This document shows, one piece after another, positions 45,281 to 56,116 of a DNA stretch of 64,000 nucleotides. A program made the translations under genes and the position numbers. Position 1 is the first letter of the stretch; each line of letters starts with the position of its first letter. Origin of the DNA: Spiroplasma phoeniceum. GTDB taxonomy: Bacteria > Bacillota_I > Bacilli_A > Mycoplasmatales > Mycoplasmataceae. The notes beneath the pieces were generated by a model. It was not told the origin of the DNA, did not search any database, and was given only the letters and a program-made list of their open reading frames with translations. The DNA lies in the NCBI GenBank assembly GCA_026239495.1, contig CP110830.1, positions 310,001 to 374,000 of the forward strand, written 5' to 3'.

Positions 45281-46246
45281 TTAATTTGAAAAATTTACTA
45301 TTAAATTATTTCCAGTTCAATTTCAAGTTATTGGAATATTGAAATATGCCTTGGTTGGATTATCAATATTATCAACAGTAAATATACTGTCAGTGTTATT
45401 ATTATACTTTAAATACTGATTGTAATTATTTTCTCACAAAACATCAATAAGTTCTCTTATAGTAAGAGTTCCATTTTTTTCTTCAATTCTATCATCTTCA
45501 TCTATATATTTAATAGTATAAGGACCCAAATCTAAAACTTTATTCATATCAACTTCAAATGTTACTAATCCTGTACTTTTGTATGTTGCTTTTTCCAAAA
45601 CTATATTAACATCAGCTGTGCTATTTGGTTTTACTTTAAAATTTTGACTTGGTAATTTTAAAGTTTCAGTTTTTGTTTCAGTTTTTTCATATCCCCCACT
45701 AATAGTAAATTCTACACTGCCTTCTCCAACAAAAAAATCAAATTTTAAACTTTCTTTAAGACTTATATTTATATTTCATTTATTTGTATTTGTAACTATT
45801 TTTTCATATGCTTGTGTTGAAAAAACTTGCTCTTTATCAGAAGAATTTGTAAAGGTATGACCCCATATTTTTGAACTTTGTAAATTTAATCTTTCTTTAT
45901 TATTTATTTTTAATAAACCTGTTTTATTATTATAAATTTCATCTTGTAATTTTTTTACTGAATCTTTCATATTTGTTTTAAAACTTACAGGATACTTAAA
46001 ATTTTTATTAAATTTCTTATGTAAAATCATATATGCTAATATATCTTCAAAATTTACTTTTCTATCTTTTATTCAAGAAAAACTTCTCTTGCCTCTACTT
46101 AAGTTATCTAAACTATTTGTTTGTGAAAAATAATTAATATTACTATTTAATTTTTCTTCTTTTTGATAAGGACTAGCGGCAATTGTTGTTGGTACAGCAG
46201 TTCCACTAATTGTTAATACAGTTAATAAACTAAGTAATTTTTTCAT
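45281..46246 (-). CDS. ETX/MTX2-like secreted beta-pore-forming toxin candidate
   Basis: 321 residues. Cleavable-type signal peptide (MKKLLSLLTVLTISGTAVPT, cleavage after IAA). The central part reads like the pore-forming domain of the epsilon-toxin/Mtx2 (aerolysin-fold) family: KWNINISLKESLKF, GEGSVEFTISGGYEKTETKT, then LPSQNFKVKPNSTADVNIVL and a strand (YKSTGLVTFEVD). These are the amphipathic strands and the 'PSQ..KVKPN' turn typical of the family. No Trp-rich receptor domain is recognised. RBS GGGAG before ATG 46246. It stands between phage packaging and capsid operons, minus strand, so it is probably phage cargo. Family call is from pattern reading only. Confidence 0.6.
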
Positions 46247-46294
46247 ACTTGTTTTTTCTCCCTTTATTAATCTTGAAACTTTTATCAAGATCTA

Positions 46295-46329
46295 CTTGCA
46301 TTATATATATATATATATATATATGCAAG
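46295..46329. repeat. AT-repeat palindrome
   Basis: CTTGCA ... TGCAAG arms around a run of about 11 TA units. It lies in the 320-bp region between the toxin gene and the capsid operon and could form a cruciform or act as a slippage-prone switch. Confidence 0.7.
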
Positions 46330-46454
46330 CAAAAATTAGGCATTATTTTAAAATTTTATCTTGTTAAATACCCCTTATGACGTGTTTTAAGGGCTAAATT
46401 AGCAATCAAAGATATTAAGTTTAGTAAATTTTTGTAATTTGTATATAAAAAGTA

Positions 46455-46482
46455 TTGTATTGATAAAATAATAGTCTATAAT
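46455..46482 (+). promoter_or_regulatory. Capsid-operon promoter
   Basis: TTGTAT, 16-bp spacer, TATAAT, about 85 bp upstream of the scaffold-like gene, which has AGAGAGG as RBS. Good match to the vegetative consensus. Confidence 0.6.
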
Positions 46483-46568
46483 TAAGCTATAGGTTTAATC
46501 TTTTTCCGTAAAAAATAGTTATGCTGACTTGTTAATCGGACAAGGATAAAAAAAGAGAGGTTTATAAA

Positions 46569-47030
46569 ATGGCACTTACAAAAGAACAATTAATAGAACA
46601 AGGTTTAAGTGAAGAGATTGCTGAAGATATCTTAAATCAGTTTAATAATGAAGCAAAGCAAATTAGAGAAAGTGTGCAAAAACGCGAAGATGTTATATCA
46701 AAAGAAGACTTTATTAAATTATCTAATGAATTAGATGAATTAAAAGCATTTAAAGATGTTCCATCCACTAAAATTGAAGATATTAAAACTAATTTAAATA
46801 AAGTTAGTGGTAATTCTTTATCTGAAAAAATGCAAACTTTAAAAGAATTAAAACCTGATTTGTTTGTTGAAGAACAACAATCAATTTCGCCAACTAATTT
46901 TATTAAAGATATGATTGAAAAATCTACTGAAAATAAAAATGATGAAATTGAAACTATTAAAGAAAAAGGAGCATATACTCCTGAGGAAATTAAAAAATTA
47001 ACTGATTATACACTTAAAAACCTTAGATAA
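46569..47030 (+). CDS. Phage scaffold-like protein
   Basis: 153 residues, MALTKEQLIEQGLSEEIAED.... Acidic, almost entirely helical, with coiled-coil segments (NNEAKQIRESVQKREDV, LSNELDELKAFKDV). Position directly before the capsid gene (15 bp) and the composition fit a head scaffolding protein. No lesions. The prophage I gene at 15551 has the same place and length but no obvious sequence similarity. Confidence 0.5.
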   Translation: MALTKEQLIEQGLSEEIAEDILNQFNNEAKQIRESVQKREDVISKEDFIKLSNELDELKAFKDVPSTKIEDIKTNLNKVSGNSLSEKMQTLKELKPDLFVEEQQSISPTNFIKDMIEKSTENKNDEIETIKEKGAYTPEEIKKLTDYTLKNLR

Positions 47031-47156
47031 TAAGGAGTGAAAATTATGGCAACAATTAATTTGCCACAAGTACCTTTTACATTACGAGGTAATACAACAA
47101 ACCAAAAAGCGTATGTTGATATGGTTAATGCTTTATTGCGTGGACCTTTATATAAT

Positions 47157-48226
47157 AGACTTCTTGCATAACCCATTAAAATAATTTCAAATATTTGTAA
47201 AAAGGGGTTAATATAAAATTATAATTTTAATTAATTATGTCTTTTATTTAAAAATTTAATATTTTGCCACAACGAAAAATTATTTTATTATTCAAATTTG
47301 TTAATTTTAAATAAATCTTTTATGATAACTATAATAATTGTAAATTATAAATTGAAGCAATTAAATTAAATCTTAAACTAAATCGTTTTCTACGATTTCT
47401 ATATTTTTCTGTAATAATTTTAAATTTTTTAAGAATAGCAAAAATATTTTCAATAATAATTCTTATTTTTGAAACTAGTCTATTATGTTGTTTTTGTTCT
47501 TTATTTAAATGTTTTTTCTTAGTTTTCTTTGTGGGCATTATAACATTATTGTGAATTTTTTGTATTCCTTGATAACCACTATCAACTATTAATTTGGTAT
47601 TTTTTAAAATTGCGATTTTTGATTCTTTAAATAAAGCATAATCATGTTTTTTTCCAAGCGAAAAACTTGTTGCAATAATTTTTTTGGTTTCTTGTTCGAT
47701 AATTACTTGTGTTTTAATAGTGTGTTTTTTCTTTTTACCATAATAAGATTGTTTTTGTCTTTTTTTGGGCGTTGGATTGGGGTTTCGGTAGCATCAATAA
47801 TAATAGTTTTATCATTAAAATAATCATTTATTAGTGCTTTTTTACCAGCAACTTGCTGAAAATCAGGGTGTTTAATTAAAATATCTTCAATTCACTTGAT
47901 ATTGCGATAACAATTAGCTTCACTAATATCAAAACTTTTAGCAAGATGAAAATAAGTCTGATATTCTCGTCAACACGATAAAGTCATCAATAATCGATTT
48001 TCTAGTGATAATTTATTAGCTTTGCCGCCTTTTTTAAATTTTTCTATTTCAGCTACTTGTAAAATATTTAACATTTTATTAAAAATATCTTGTTTTATTC
48101 CTGTTAATCTTAATCATTCTTTATCATTAATATTTTTAAATTCATCAAATTTCATAATTTAATATCCTCATAAATTATATTTTATAATAATATTTTAATA
48201 ATAAAACCAGGTATCGCAAGAAGTCT
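47157..48226 (-). mobile_element. IS5-type element, copy 12
   Basis: Full 1070-bp copy, AAT on both sides, inside the capsid gene. Its mid-orfA sequence (ISDISK in place of the usual stretch) shows bases of the diverged subtype. Confidence 0.93.
47329..48155 (-). CDS. IS5-family transposase, copy 12 (-1 frameshifted orfAB)
   Basis: Both frames uninterrupted; slip site present. Confidence 0.82.
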
Positions 48227-49645
48227 AATGAATATGCAAGTATTATGCAGTATGCAACAGCAACCGCAGAACAATTTGCTTGATTACCAAATGCACAGGA
48301 CAAGCATTATATAATTTAATTCATCGTGTAGTATGACAAGATGATTATTCATTACCAAATGGCGGAACAACTCAAACAATGGGTTTAACAAGAATTCCAG
48401 TTCCTATTGATAAAAGATTTAATTTAAAATTAATGAATGAGGCTTTTGACTTAGCATTAATAGAACAAAATATTAAAAATGCTGTTATTGCCGATGCTAT
48501 TTCTAGTGTTGTACATAATAAATTTGTTAATTTAGAATGTGAATTAATTCAGGGGATTTATGATTATTGTTTAGCAGATGGTCAGTATGAAGTAATTCCA
48601 TTTCGTAGTTATACAGCTGAAAATGCTGATGATGCAAATAAAGCATTCTTTATATTAAATGAAACTTTGATTGAATTAACAAATCAAATTAGTAATTTAT
48701 ATTTTGGTTTGCCAACCGATAAAATGTTTATGGTTTTAGGTCGAAGAGCCTATTTAGGATTAACACCTGCTTATTTAAAAGTAATTGGTTCACAAGCCCA
48801 ATTAAAAGCGATGGTTAATGGTGAATTATATGAAAATACAGCAATGGGTATTCCTGTATCAAAAAGCTTTCATTTAGAAAAAACATATACAAAAGGACAA
48901 GTTAATCGTGACAAAGGTTATAATTTTACTAATGTAAATGGTTTGATTATTAATAAACAAGTTTGAGCATATCCAATTAATATGGATACTATTCAACAAG
49001 TTTTAGATAATGATACTGCTAACCCTAAATGAATTGGTAAAGTTCAATATGCAACACCAACTATTTTATATCCAAAAACATGTAAAATTATTTTAGAAAA
49101 ACAACCAACACAAGATGAAATTAATACTGCTAAAAATAATCTTAATAAAACATTTAGAGTACCAGTTGATTATGTAATCACTGCACCAACACCAAGTAAA
49201 ATAGATATTAGTAAAATTAATAAAATAGAGAAACCAATCATTCATGTTACAAACGCAGCAAGTACAACACCAGAAGAATTAAAACCACAATTTAAAGATG
49301 TTGTTTTAAAAGCAGTAAAAGCAGTAAATAGTTCTTTAACTGAAAGTGATTTTGATTACTCTATCGAAAGTAAAGGTGAAGGTTGACCAATTAATATTAC
49401 AAATAATAAAACTGTTGAAGTTCAAATTGAAGGTAAAAATAACGCTACTGGTCAAACAAATCCTATTGATGTTAAAATTAAAAATTATTAATAAACAATG
49501 AATTTATTAATATTAAGAGTTTTAACTTTATTAGTATCTAATTTAGAAAATAAACCTTTAATAAGTAAATTTGTAAATTTAATTAATAGAGTTAATAAAA
49601 TTCAAAATAAAGTATTAAAACCAATTAATTATATTACTGATAAAT

Positions 49646-50715
49646 AGACTTCTTGCATAACCCATTAAAATAATTTCAAATATTTGTAAAAAGGGGTTAA
49701 TATAAAATTATAATTTTAATTAATTATGTTTTTTATTTAAAAATTTAATATTTTGCCACAACGAAAAATTATTTTATTATTCAAATTCGTTAATTTTAAA
49801 TAAATCTTTTATGATAACTATAATAATTGTAAATTATAAATTGAAGCAATTAAATTAAATCTTAAACTAAATCGTTTTCTACGATTTCTATATTTTTCTG
49901 TAATAATTTTAAATTTTTTAAGAATAGCAAAAATATTTTCAATAATAATTCTTATTTTTGAAACTAGTCTATTATGTTGTTTTTGTTCTTTATTTAAATG
50001 TTTTTTCTTAGTTTTCTTTGTGGGCATTATAACATTATTGTGAATTTTTTGTATTCCTTGATAACCACTATCAACTATTAATTTGGTATTTTTTAAAATT
50101 GCGATTTTTGATTCTTTAAATAAAGCATAATCGTGTTTTTTACCAAGCGAAAAACTTGTTGCAATAATTTTTTTGGTTTCTTGTTCGATAATTACTTGTG
50201 TTTTAATAGTGTGTTTTTTCTTTTTACCAGAATAAGATTGTTTTTGTCTTTTTTTGGGCGTTGGATTGGGGTTTCGGTAGCATCAATAATAATAGTTTTA
50301 TCATTAAAATAATCATTTATTAGTGCTTTTTTACCAGCAACTTGCTGAAAATCAGGGTGTTTAATTAAAATATCTTCAATTCACTTGATATTGCGATAAC
50401 AATTAGCTTCACTAATTCCGAAATTTTTTCCAAGATGAAAATAAGTTCGATATTCTCGTCAATACGATAAAGTCATCAATAATCGATTTTCTAGTGATAA
50501 TTTATTAGCTTTGCCACCTTTTTTAAATTTTTCTATTTCAGCTGCTTGTAAAATATCTAACATTTTATTAAAAATATCTTGTTTTATTCCTGTTAATCTT
50601 AATAATTCTTTATCATTAATATTTTTAAATTCATCAAATTTCATAATTTAATATCCTCATAAATTATATTTTATAATAATATTTTAATAATAAAACCAGG
50701 TATCGCAAGAAGTCT
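49646..50715 (-). mobile_element. IS5-type element, copy 13
   Basis: Full 1070-bp copy, AAT on both sides. Confidence 0.93.
49818..50644 (-). CDS. IS5-family transposase, copy 13 (-1 frameshifted orfAB)
   Basis: Both frames uninterrupted; one Trp (TGA) to Leu change in the NDKE segment makes the start of orfA open even under the standard code. Confidence 0.83.
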
Positions 50716-51498
50716 AATATAATAAAATTACAAATAAAGTTGAAGATACTTATCAATGGTTAAATCCTTTTACTTATTTAGATTTAATTAAAAAAGGTCA
50801 TAAAAAAGAAATACAACAAATATTAAGTCAATTAGAAAAAGATAATAATATTAAAAATAGAGAACAATTTAAAAATGAAAATTATCTAAATACTAATTGA
50901 CAACCTTTAAATAGTAGTTGACTTTATAGTGGAATGTTTAATATAACTAATAAATTAACTTTAACAGGTAATTTAACTATTTTAATATATACAAAAACAG
51001 CAAAGCATCCGAAATTTTATGGACCTTATGTTTATCCTAGTGTTCCAGTTGAAATTTGAAAATTATTAAGTAATGCTGTATCTAATGCGGGGACTTTATT
51101 TTGGCTTTATTGATTAAGAAAATGATTACCTAGTCATTTAAGAAATTATATTAAAAAACGATTACCACAAGCATTAAAAGAAAAATACCCAAAAGGAAAT
51201 ATTAAATTAACATTACCAACAGTTCAAAAATTACAACAAATTAAAAAGTTTATTAATAATTTAAAGATTGGACATTTTAATTTTAATTTTGCTAGTGAAA
51301 TTAATAATAAAAAATGGTATCGAGAGCGAAAAAGTGATGTTAAAAATATTAAGAATTTATATAAAACACCAGTTAAAAATATGTTTTATAAAACTAATCA
51401 AACTATTAAAAAAATTAAGAAAGCAAAAGCAAGAGTTAATAGTTATAAGCCAATTAATTTAAAAAATAAATATCGTAATCAATTAAGAGGTGTTTTAT

Positions 51499-52806
51499 AT
51501 GGAAAATAATTTAAGTAATTTGTTATTTATAACAGTTGAAGATGTTAAAGAAAGTAAACTTTGACAACCTATTAATGATAGAAAACAATCTTCTTATAAT
51601 GATAATTTAATTTATAATGCTATTTTAAAAACTAGTTTATGAATGGATAGATTATCAGGTGGAACAATTTCCGATAAGATTAATAAAAAAGATTTATTTC
51701 CCTGAGTAAAAAAAGATAATACTGGTTTAATTGAATATGATAAATGATTAAGTTATATTCAATCTGCTTGTTTATTAACAGTTATGAATTGATATTTACC
51801 AAAAGGAGTTAATGATTTAACTGGTAGTGCATCATTTTCACAAGGTGGTGTAGCATATTCCCAAACTAATGACCCTGAGGCAAATGAAAATATTACTCGT
51901 GATGTTAAAAATGCTTTAAAATTAGCAGGTGAAATAATTGATATTATATCTAGTAAAACAGTATCTAGACCTTATAATTATAGTATAGATAATTATGTTC
52001 ATTCATGAGAAGAAGAATATAAACATATTGGTAAAAAAACTTTTTATCCAACATTATTATTTTGATTAAAAGAACGATTACAAACTGATAATAGTATTAA
52101 TATTTCTTATCCAACTATTAATGATTTTTCTAAAATTGATTATAACGAATATATCAAATTAATAGTTCCGTTTGATAATGATAGTATTTATTATGAAAAT
52201 AATGTATGAAAATCAAAACAAGGTGCCGATGTTTCATCAGATGTCATTAAAGATAGTGAGTTAAATAAAGATTATATTGAAAAAGTTGATGGTAAATATA
52301 TTGTAAAAACAGCAAAAGATTTATTAAGTAAATATTATTGTGATGCAAATACGATTGATAATTTTTTAGTTAATAAACAAGATAAATTAGTAAGTGGAAC
52401 AAATATTAAAACTATTAATGGTAATTCATTATTAGGAAGTGGTGATGTAACTATTAGTGATGGTAATGATTGAGAAGTTCTTAATACTAGCGATTTTGTC
52501 CCTAATGATACTCAATATATTTTACCAATTACTCCTAATGGAATATATAAATATAAAGTTGAATTAGGGTATTTAAAAGAAAATAAAACTATTTATAAAA
52601 GTTCATTAATTTTTAGTGAAAAAAACTTTGATAAAAATTATGATGTAGTAGTTGGAAATACCTTTCAATTTTCAGGTTTACCTATTTTTACAATATCTAT
52701 TAGTTTAATAAAAGGTTATCAAAATACTATTATTAATTTATTAAATCAAAATGGAGTTAAATATGAAATGCAAACATTAATTATTGAAAGAAAAAAAGTA
52801 AGTTAG
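51499..52806 (+). CDS. Phage tail/head-fibre-like protein
   Basis: 435 residues, start MENNLSNLLFITVEDVKESK overlapping the previous gene. The segment NKQDKLVSGTNIKTINGNSLLGSGDVTISDG is the linker motif widespread in phage tail fibres and baseplate proteins before a C-terminal domain; here it is followed by about 110 residues rich in beta strands (GIYKYKVELGYLKENKTIY). It is probably the host-recognition structure. No lesions. RBS lies within the preceding gene. Confidence 0.65.
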
Positions 52807-52822
52807 AAAGGAGTTTTAATTA

Positions 52823-53404
52823 ATGAAACAAGATAAAACAACTTGATTAAAGGGTGCCTTACCTTGAAATTGATTTAAAAAAGACCCTATTCCGACTTAT
52901 AATTGAACTCATAAAGATATTAGAGAATGAGAAAGAAAATATAAAATTCGTAGTTGAGTAGTTAGTTTTTATACATTGATATTTTTAGCATTAAATTGTT
53001 GATTAGAATATGGGATGATTAATGCAATAAAAGATAATATTAATTGATATAATTATGGTCAATATTGAGGTAATGGAATTGCTATTTTATTAACACCTTT
53101 ATTTACACACGGAATTCAAGGTATATTTGTTGCTAGTAGTAAACCAAAAGTTGATATGAAAATTGATATCCCACGATTAAAAATATCTAAAATGGGATTA
53201 GTATTTACAATATTACCTTTAATTACTTTAATAATTTCTTTAATTATTATTTTAATTGATAAATCAAAATGAAAAAAAGACCATTTAAGACATTGTTTAG
53301 ATTGCCGTATTAATCCGCGTGTTATTCAACCAAGAATAGCAAAAGCATGAAACAAATTAGATGGTATAACAGAAGAAAATAACAAAGAATTAAATTTAAA
53401 ATAG
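52823..53404 (+). CDS. Phage membrane protein
   Basis: 193 residues, MKQDKTTWLKGALPWNWFKK... behind AAGGAG. Three membrane segments: VVSFYTLIFLALNCWL, GNGIAILLTPLFTHGIQGIF, and LVFTILPLITLIISLIIILI. A C-terminal cytoplasmic tail contains HCLDCRINPRVI. It lies between the fibre-like gene and the holin candidate. It may act in lysis, membrane docking or superinfection exclusion; no family recognised. Confidence 0.6.
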
Positions 53405-53522
53405 ACTATATATAGGGGTGGTTGATATTTTTGGGTGGCTATATAGTTTAATTTATAAATTATTTTGTTTTGAAAGAATAGATGGTCACTGTTTGAGTAA
53501 GGATAAGAAAGGAAATATTAAA

Positions 53523-53816
53523 ATGGAAATTAGCAATGAAATAGTAATTGCTTTACTTGTATTAGCAGGTGCAGGCGGAATGGGTAGTCTTGGTATTCTA
53601 GGATTATCTTCTAAAAAAATTAAAAAATATAAAGCAGAAATTAGAGAATTAAGAACTGCTGTTATTGACCACGAAAAACATTTACGGGGACCTGATTATG
53701 CAACAGAATTAGCATTAAAAACAGGTCAAATTAAAAATGTTAAAAAACAAGTTAAAGTAAATGACAAAAAACAACAACAAAAAGACGCTATTAGACAACT
53801 AACAAATAGTATTTAA
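53523..53816 (+). CDS. Holin-like small membrane protein
   Basis: 97 residues, start MEISNEIVIALLVLAGAGG with AAAGGAAAT upstream. One or two tight glycine-rich membrane segments (ALLVLAGAGGMGSLGILGL) and a long basic, glutamine-rich tail (KKQVKVNDKKQQQKDAIRQ). A longer frame from 53418 exists but lacks a suitable RBS at that start. It is last in the late operon, just before a terminator, where lysis genes often lie. In a wall-less host, export needs no endolysin, and none is seen. Confidence 0.5.
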   Translation: MEISNEIVIALLVLAGAGGMGSLGILGLSSKKIKKYKAEIRELRTAVIDHEKHLRGPDYATELALKTGQIKNVKKQVKVNDKKQQQKDAIRQLTNSI

Positions 53817-53845
53817 AAAAATAACCAATTAAGGTTATTTTTTAT
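53814..53845 (+). terminator. Late-operon terminator
   Basis: AAAAATAACC / GGTTATTTTTT stem around AATTAA, with T-rich end. It lies between convergent late and early operons and could serve both. Confidence 0.8.
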
Positions 53846-54018
53846 TTTTCTTTATTGTGTTTTATATAAAAATTAATAAGATGTTCAATTCGTTGCGAAT
53901 AAGTAAAGTCATTAAATTCATTTCAAACTTTTTCTTCATTTTCATTTAAGTAAATATTAACATTACGAATTAATTTAGAATAATATTTTCCTGTTTTTTG
54001 ATTAAATGAATGTTTCAT
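53842..54018 (-). CDS. Small early phage protein
   Basis: 58 residues, MKHSFNQKTGKYYSKLIRN.... Charged, with NVNIYLNENEEKVWNEF resembling a short helical module. Start ATG 54018, 5 bp after the RuvC-like gene stop. No family recognised. Confidence 0.55.
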
Positions 54019-54022
54019 AATA

Positions 54023-54493
54023 TTAACCCTTATAATTAGCAATAATAATGGCATCTCGTAAATGATTACTTATTTTTTCATTATTATAAAATCAACCTTT
54101 ACCATATTGATAGGTTAAATTAGTATCTTTATCAAATTCTCATAAACAACTATCATTATATTTACTTAAATTTTCCATATTCTTAACAACTGATTTAGTA
54201 TGACGTGGTGATACTCAATTAATATTTAATAATTTTTCTGTTTTATATTTAATTGCCCCTATAAGTTTTAATAAATCATCTCTATCTTTACTCGCACTAG
54301 CAGATGTATATAAACAATCTTCTATATTAATAATTGCATCTTGTTTTAACTTATCTAAAATAATATCGGTTTGTGCAATTCAATCACGATTTGTATATTC
54401 AGATTTATCAATTAATTTATTATCTTCAAAAATAGCAACAGCCGTAGTACCAGTTCCTGATGGGTCAATACCTATTTTTATCAAGTTGCTCAT
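54023..54493 (-). CDS. RuvC-like Holliday junction resolvase
   Basis: 156 residues. The N-terminus MSNLIKIGIDPSGTGTTAVAIFED has the first acidic residue of the RNase H fold seen in RuvC; a second acidic cluster is in DAIINIEDCLY and the end RDAIIIANYKG fits the last acidic helix. It would resolve branched DNA during phage recombination and packaging. It follows recT directly and overlaps its end, forming a recombination pair. RBS GAGGAATG. Confidence 0.72.
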
Positions 54494-54624
54494 TCCTCAT
54501 CATTGTTAACTGTTGGAACTACACTTGATATATCTTCTTCTTTTACTACATTATTATCTGTTAATTCTTCACTTGATTCATGTAAATTATTATTTGATGT
54601 ATTTTCATTACTAATTTGGCTATT

Positions 54625-54755
54625 AGACTTCTTGCGATACTAACAAAAACAAATAAAATTACAAATTAAAAAATTTAAATTAAACCTTAAAATAAGCATT
54701 TTTAAAAATTTTAATTTCTTTTTAAGCATAAATAATCAAGTATCGCAAGAAGTCT
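54625..54755. mobile_element. 131-bp non-autonomous element with IS5-type ends
   Basis: Ends AGACTTCTTGCGATAC and its inverse (GTATCGCAAGAAGTCT), ATT on both sides, but an internal sequence unrelated to the full element. No coding capacity. It is inserted in the recT tail and presumably moved by the transposase of the 1070-bp element. Confidence 0.85.
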
Positions 54756-54933
54756 ATTATTTATGCTTATATTACTATCATTATCAATATAAATCTTTTC
54801 ATCATTAGTTGTAATAACTGCTTGGTCTGATTTATATGCTTGTTGTAATTCAACAGACATAATACCTCATTTTCGCAATAAACTAGTTAATACTGTTTTA
54901 AGTGCCATTTCATCAAAAGTAGCAATATAAAAT

Positions 54934-56003
54934 AGACTTCTTGCATAACCCATTAAAATAATTTCAAATATTTGTAAAAAGGGGTTAATATAAAATTATA
55001 ATTTTAATTAATTATGTCTTTTATTTAAAAATTTAATATTTTGCCACAACGAAAAATTATTTTATTATTCAAATTTGTTAATTTTAAATAAATCTTTTAT
55101 GATAACTATAATAATTGTAAATTATAAATTGAAGCAATTAAATTAAATCTTAAACTAAATCGTTTTCTACGATTTCTATATTTTTCTGTAATAATTTTAA
55201 ATTTTTTAAGAATAGCAAAAATATTTTCAATAATAATTCTTATTTTTGAAACTAGTCTATTATGTTGTTTTTGTTCTTTATTTAAATGTTTTTTCTTAGT
55301 TTTCTTTGTGGGCATTATAACATTATTGTGAATTTTTTGTATTCCTTGATAACCACTATCAACTATTAATTTGGTATTTTTTAAAATTGCGATTTTTGAT
55401 TCTTTAAATAAAGCATAATCATGTTTTTTTCCAATCGAAAAACTTGTTGCAATAATTTTTTTGGTTTCTTGTTCGATAATTACTTGTGTTTTAATAGTGT
55501 GTTTTTTCTTTTTACCAGAATAAGATTGTTTTTGTCTTTTTTTGGGCGTTGGATTGGGGTTTCGGTAACATCAATAATAATAGTTTTATCATTAAAATAA
55601 TCATTTATTAGTTCTTTTTTACCAGGCAACTTGCTGAAAATCAGGGTGTTTAATTAAAATATCTTCAATTCACTTGATATTGCGATAACAATTAGCTTCA
55701 CTAATTCCGAAATTTTTCCAAGATGAAAATAAGTTCGATATTCTCGTCAATACGATAAAGTCATCAATAATCGATTTTCTAGTGATAATTTATTAGCTTT
55801 GCCGCCTTTTTTAAATTTTTCTATTTCAGCTACTTGTAAAATATCTAACATTTTATTAAAAATATCTTGTTTTATTCCTGTTAATCTTAATCATTCTTTA
55901 TCATTAATATTTTTAAATTCATCAAATTTCATAATTTAATATCCTCATAAATTATATTTTATAATAATATTTTAATAATAAAACCAGGTATCGCAAGAAG
56001 TCT
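54934..56003 (-). mobile_element. IS5-type element, copy 14 (main part of second compound isoform)
   Basis: Full 1070-bp copy. Left flank AAT. Right end joined to an inverted right-end fragment (56004-56116, 57187-57255) exactly as at 2546/2547. Confidence 0.92.
55106..55932 (-). pseudogene. IS5-family transposase, copy 14, orfA frameshifted
   Basis: A 1-bp loss at about 55711 and a 1-bp gain at about 55626 shift the middle of orfA and bring in a stop. OrfB and the slip site are intact. Confidence 0.78.
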
Positions 56004-56116
56004 ATTATAGTTATCATAAAAGATTTATTTAAAATTAACGAATTTGAATAATAAAATAATTTTTCGTTGTGGCAAAATATTAAATTTTTAAATAAAAGAC
56101 ATAATTAATTAAAATT
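56004..56116 (+). mobile_element. IS5-type right-end fragment, first part
   Basis: Same sequence as 2547-2659. Interrupted at AAAATT by copy 15, whose insertion duplicated ATT; it continues at 57187. Confidence 0.88.

Larger units (their letters stand above)
47046..49491 (+). pseudogene. Major capsid protein, IS-interrupted and frameshifted
   Basis: MATINLPQVPFTLRGNTTNQ..., interrupted by IS copy 12; removing it with one AAT restores GPLY-NEYASIM. A missing base near 48290 (AWLPN, then TGQALYNLIHRV in the next frame) breaks it again; the rest (48379-49491) is open through MGLTRIPVPIDKRF, GMPVSK-like AMGIPVSKSF to the end. About 458 residues when repaired, typical of a capsid protein. The last 80 residues (IIHVTNAASTTPEELK..., EVQIEGKNNATGQ) look like an added beta domain. 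Role inferred from size, position and operon order. Confidence 0.55.
49498..51509 (+). pseudogene. Phage morphogenesis gene interrupted by IS
   Basis: MNLLILRVLTLLVSNLENK... up to ITD, IS copy 13, then KYNKITNKVEDTYQWLNPF... to RNQLRGVLYGK. Removing the IS and one AAT restores a 312-residue frame with no other lesion. An N-terminal hydrophobic stretch is followed by a lysine-rich C-terminal half (KKIKKAKARVNSYK). It starts 6 bp after the capsid gene and overlaps the next gene. No family recognised; connector or minor capsid is possible. Confidence 0.55.

Noticed and set aside
46440..46560. A tRNA or other stable RNA upstream of the capsid operon
   Set aside because: No cloverleaf or CCA-adjacent acceptor stem can be drawn; a promoter and RBS explain the sequence.
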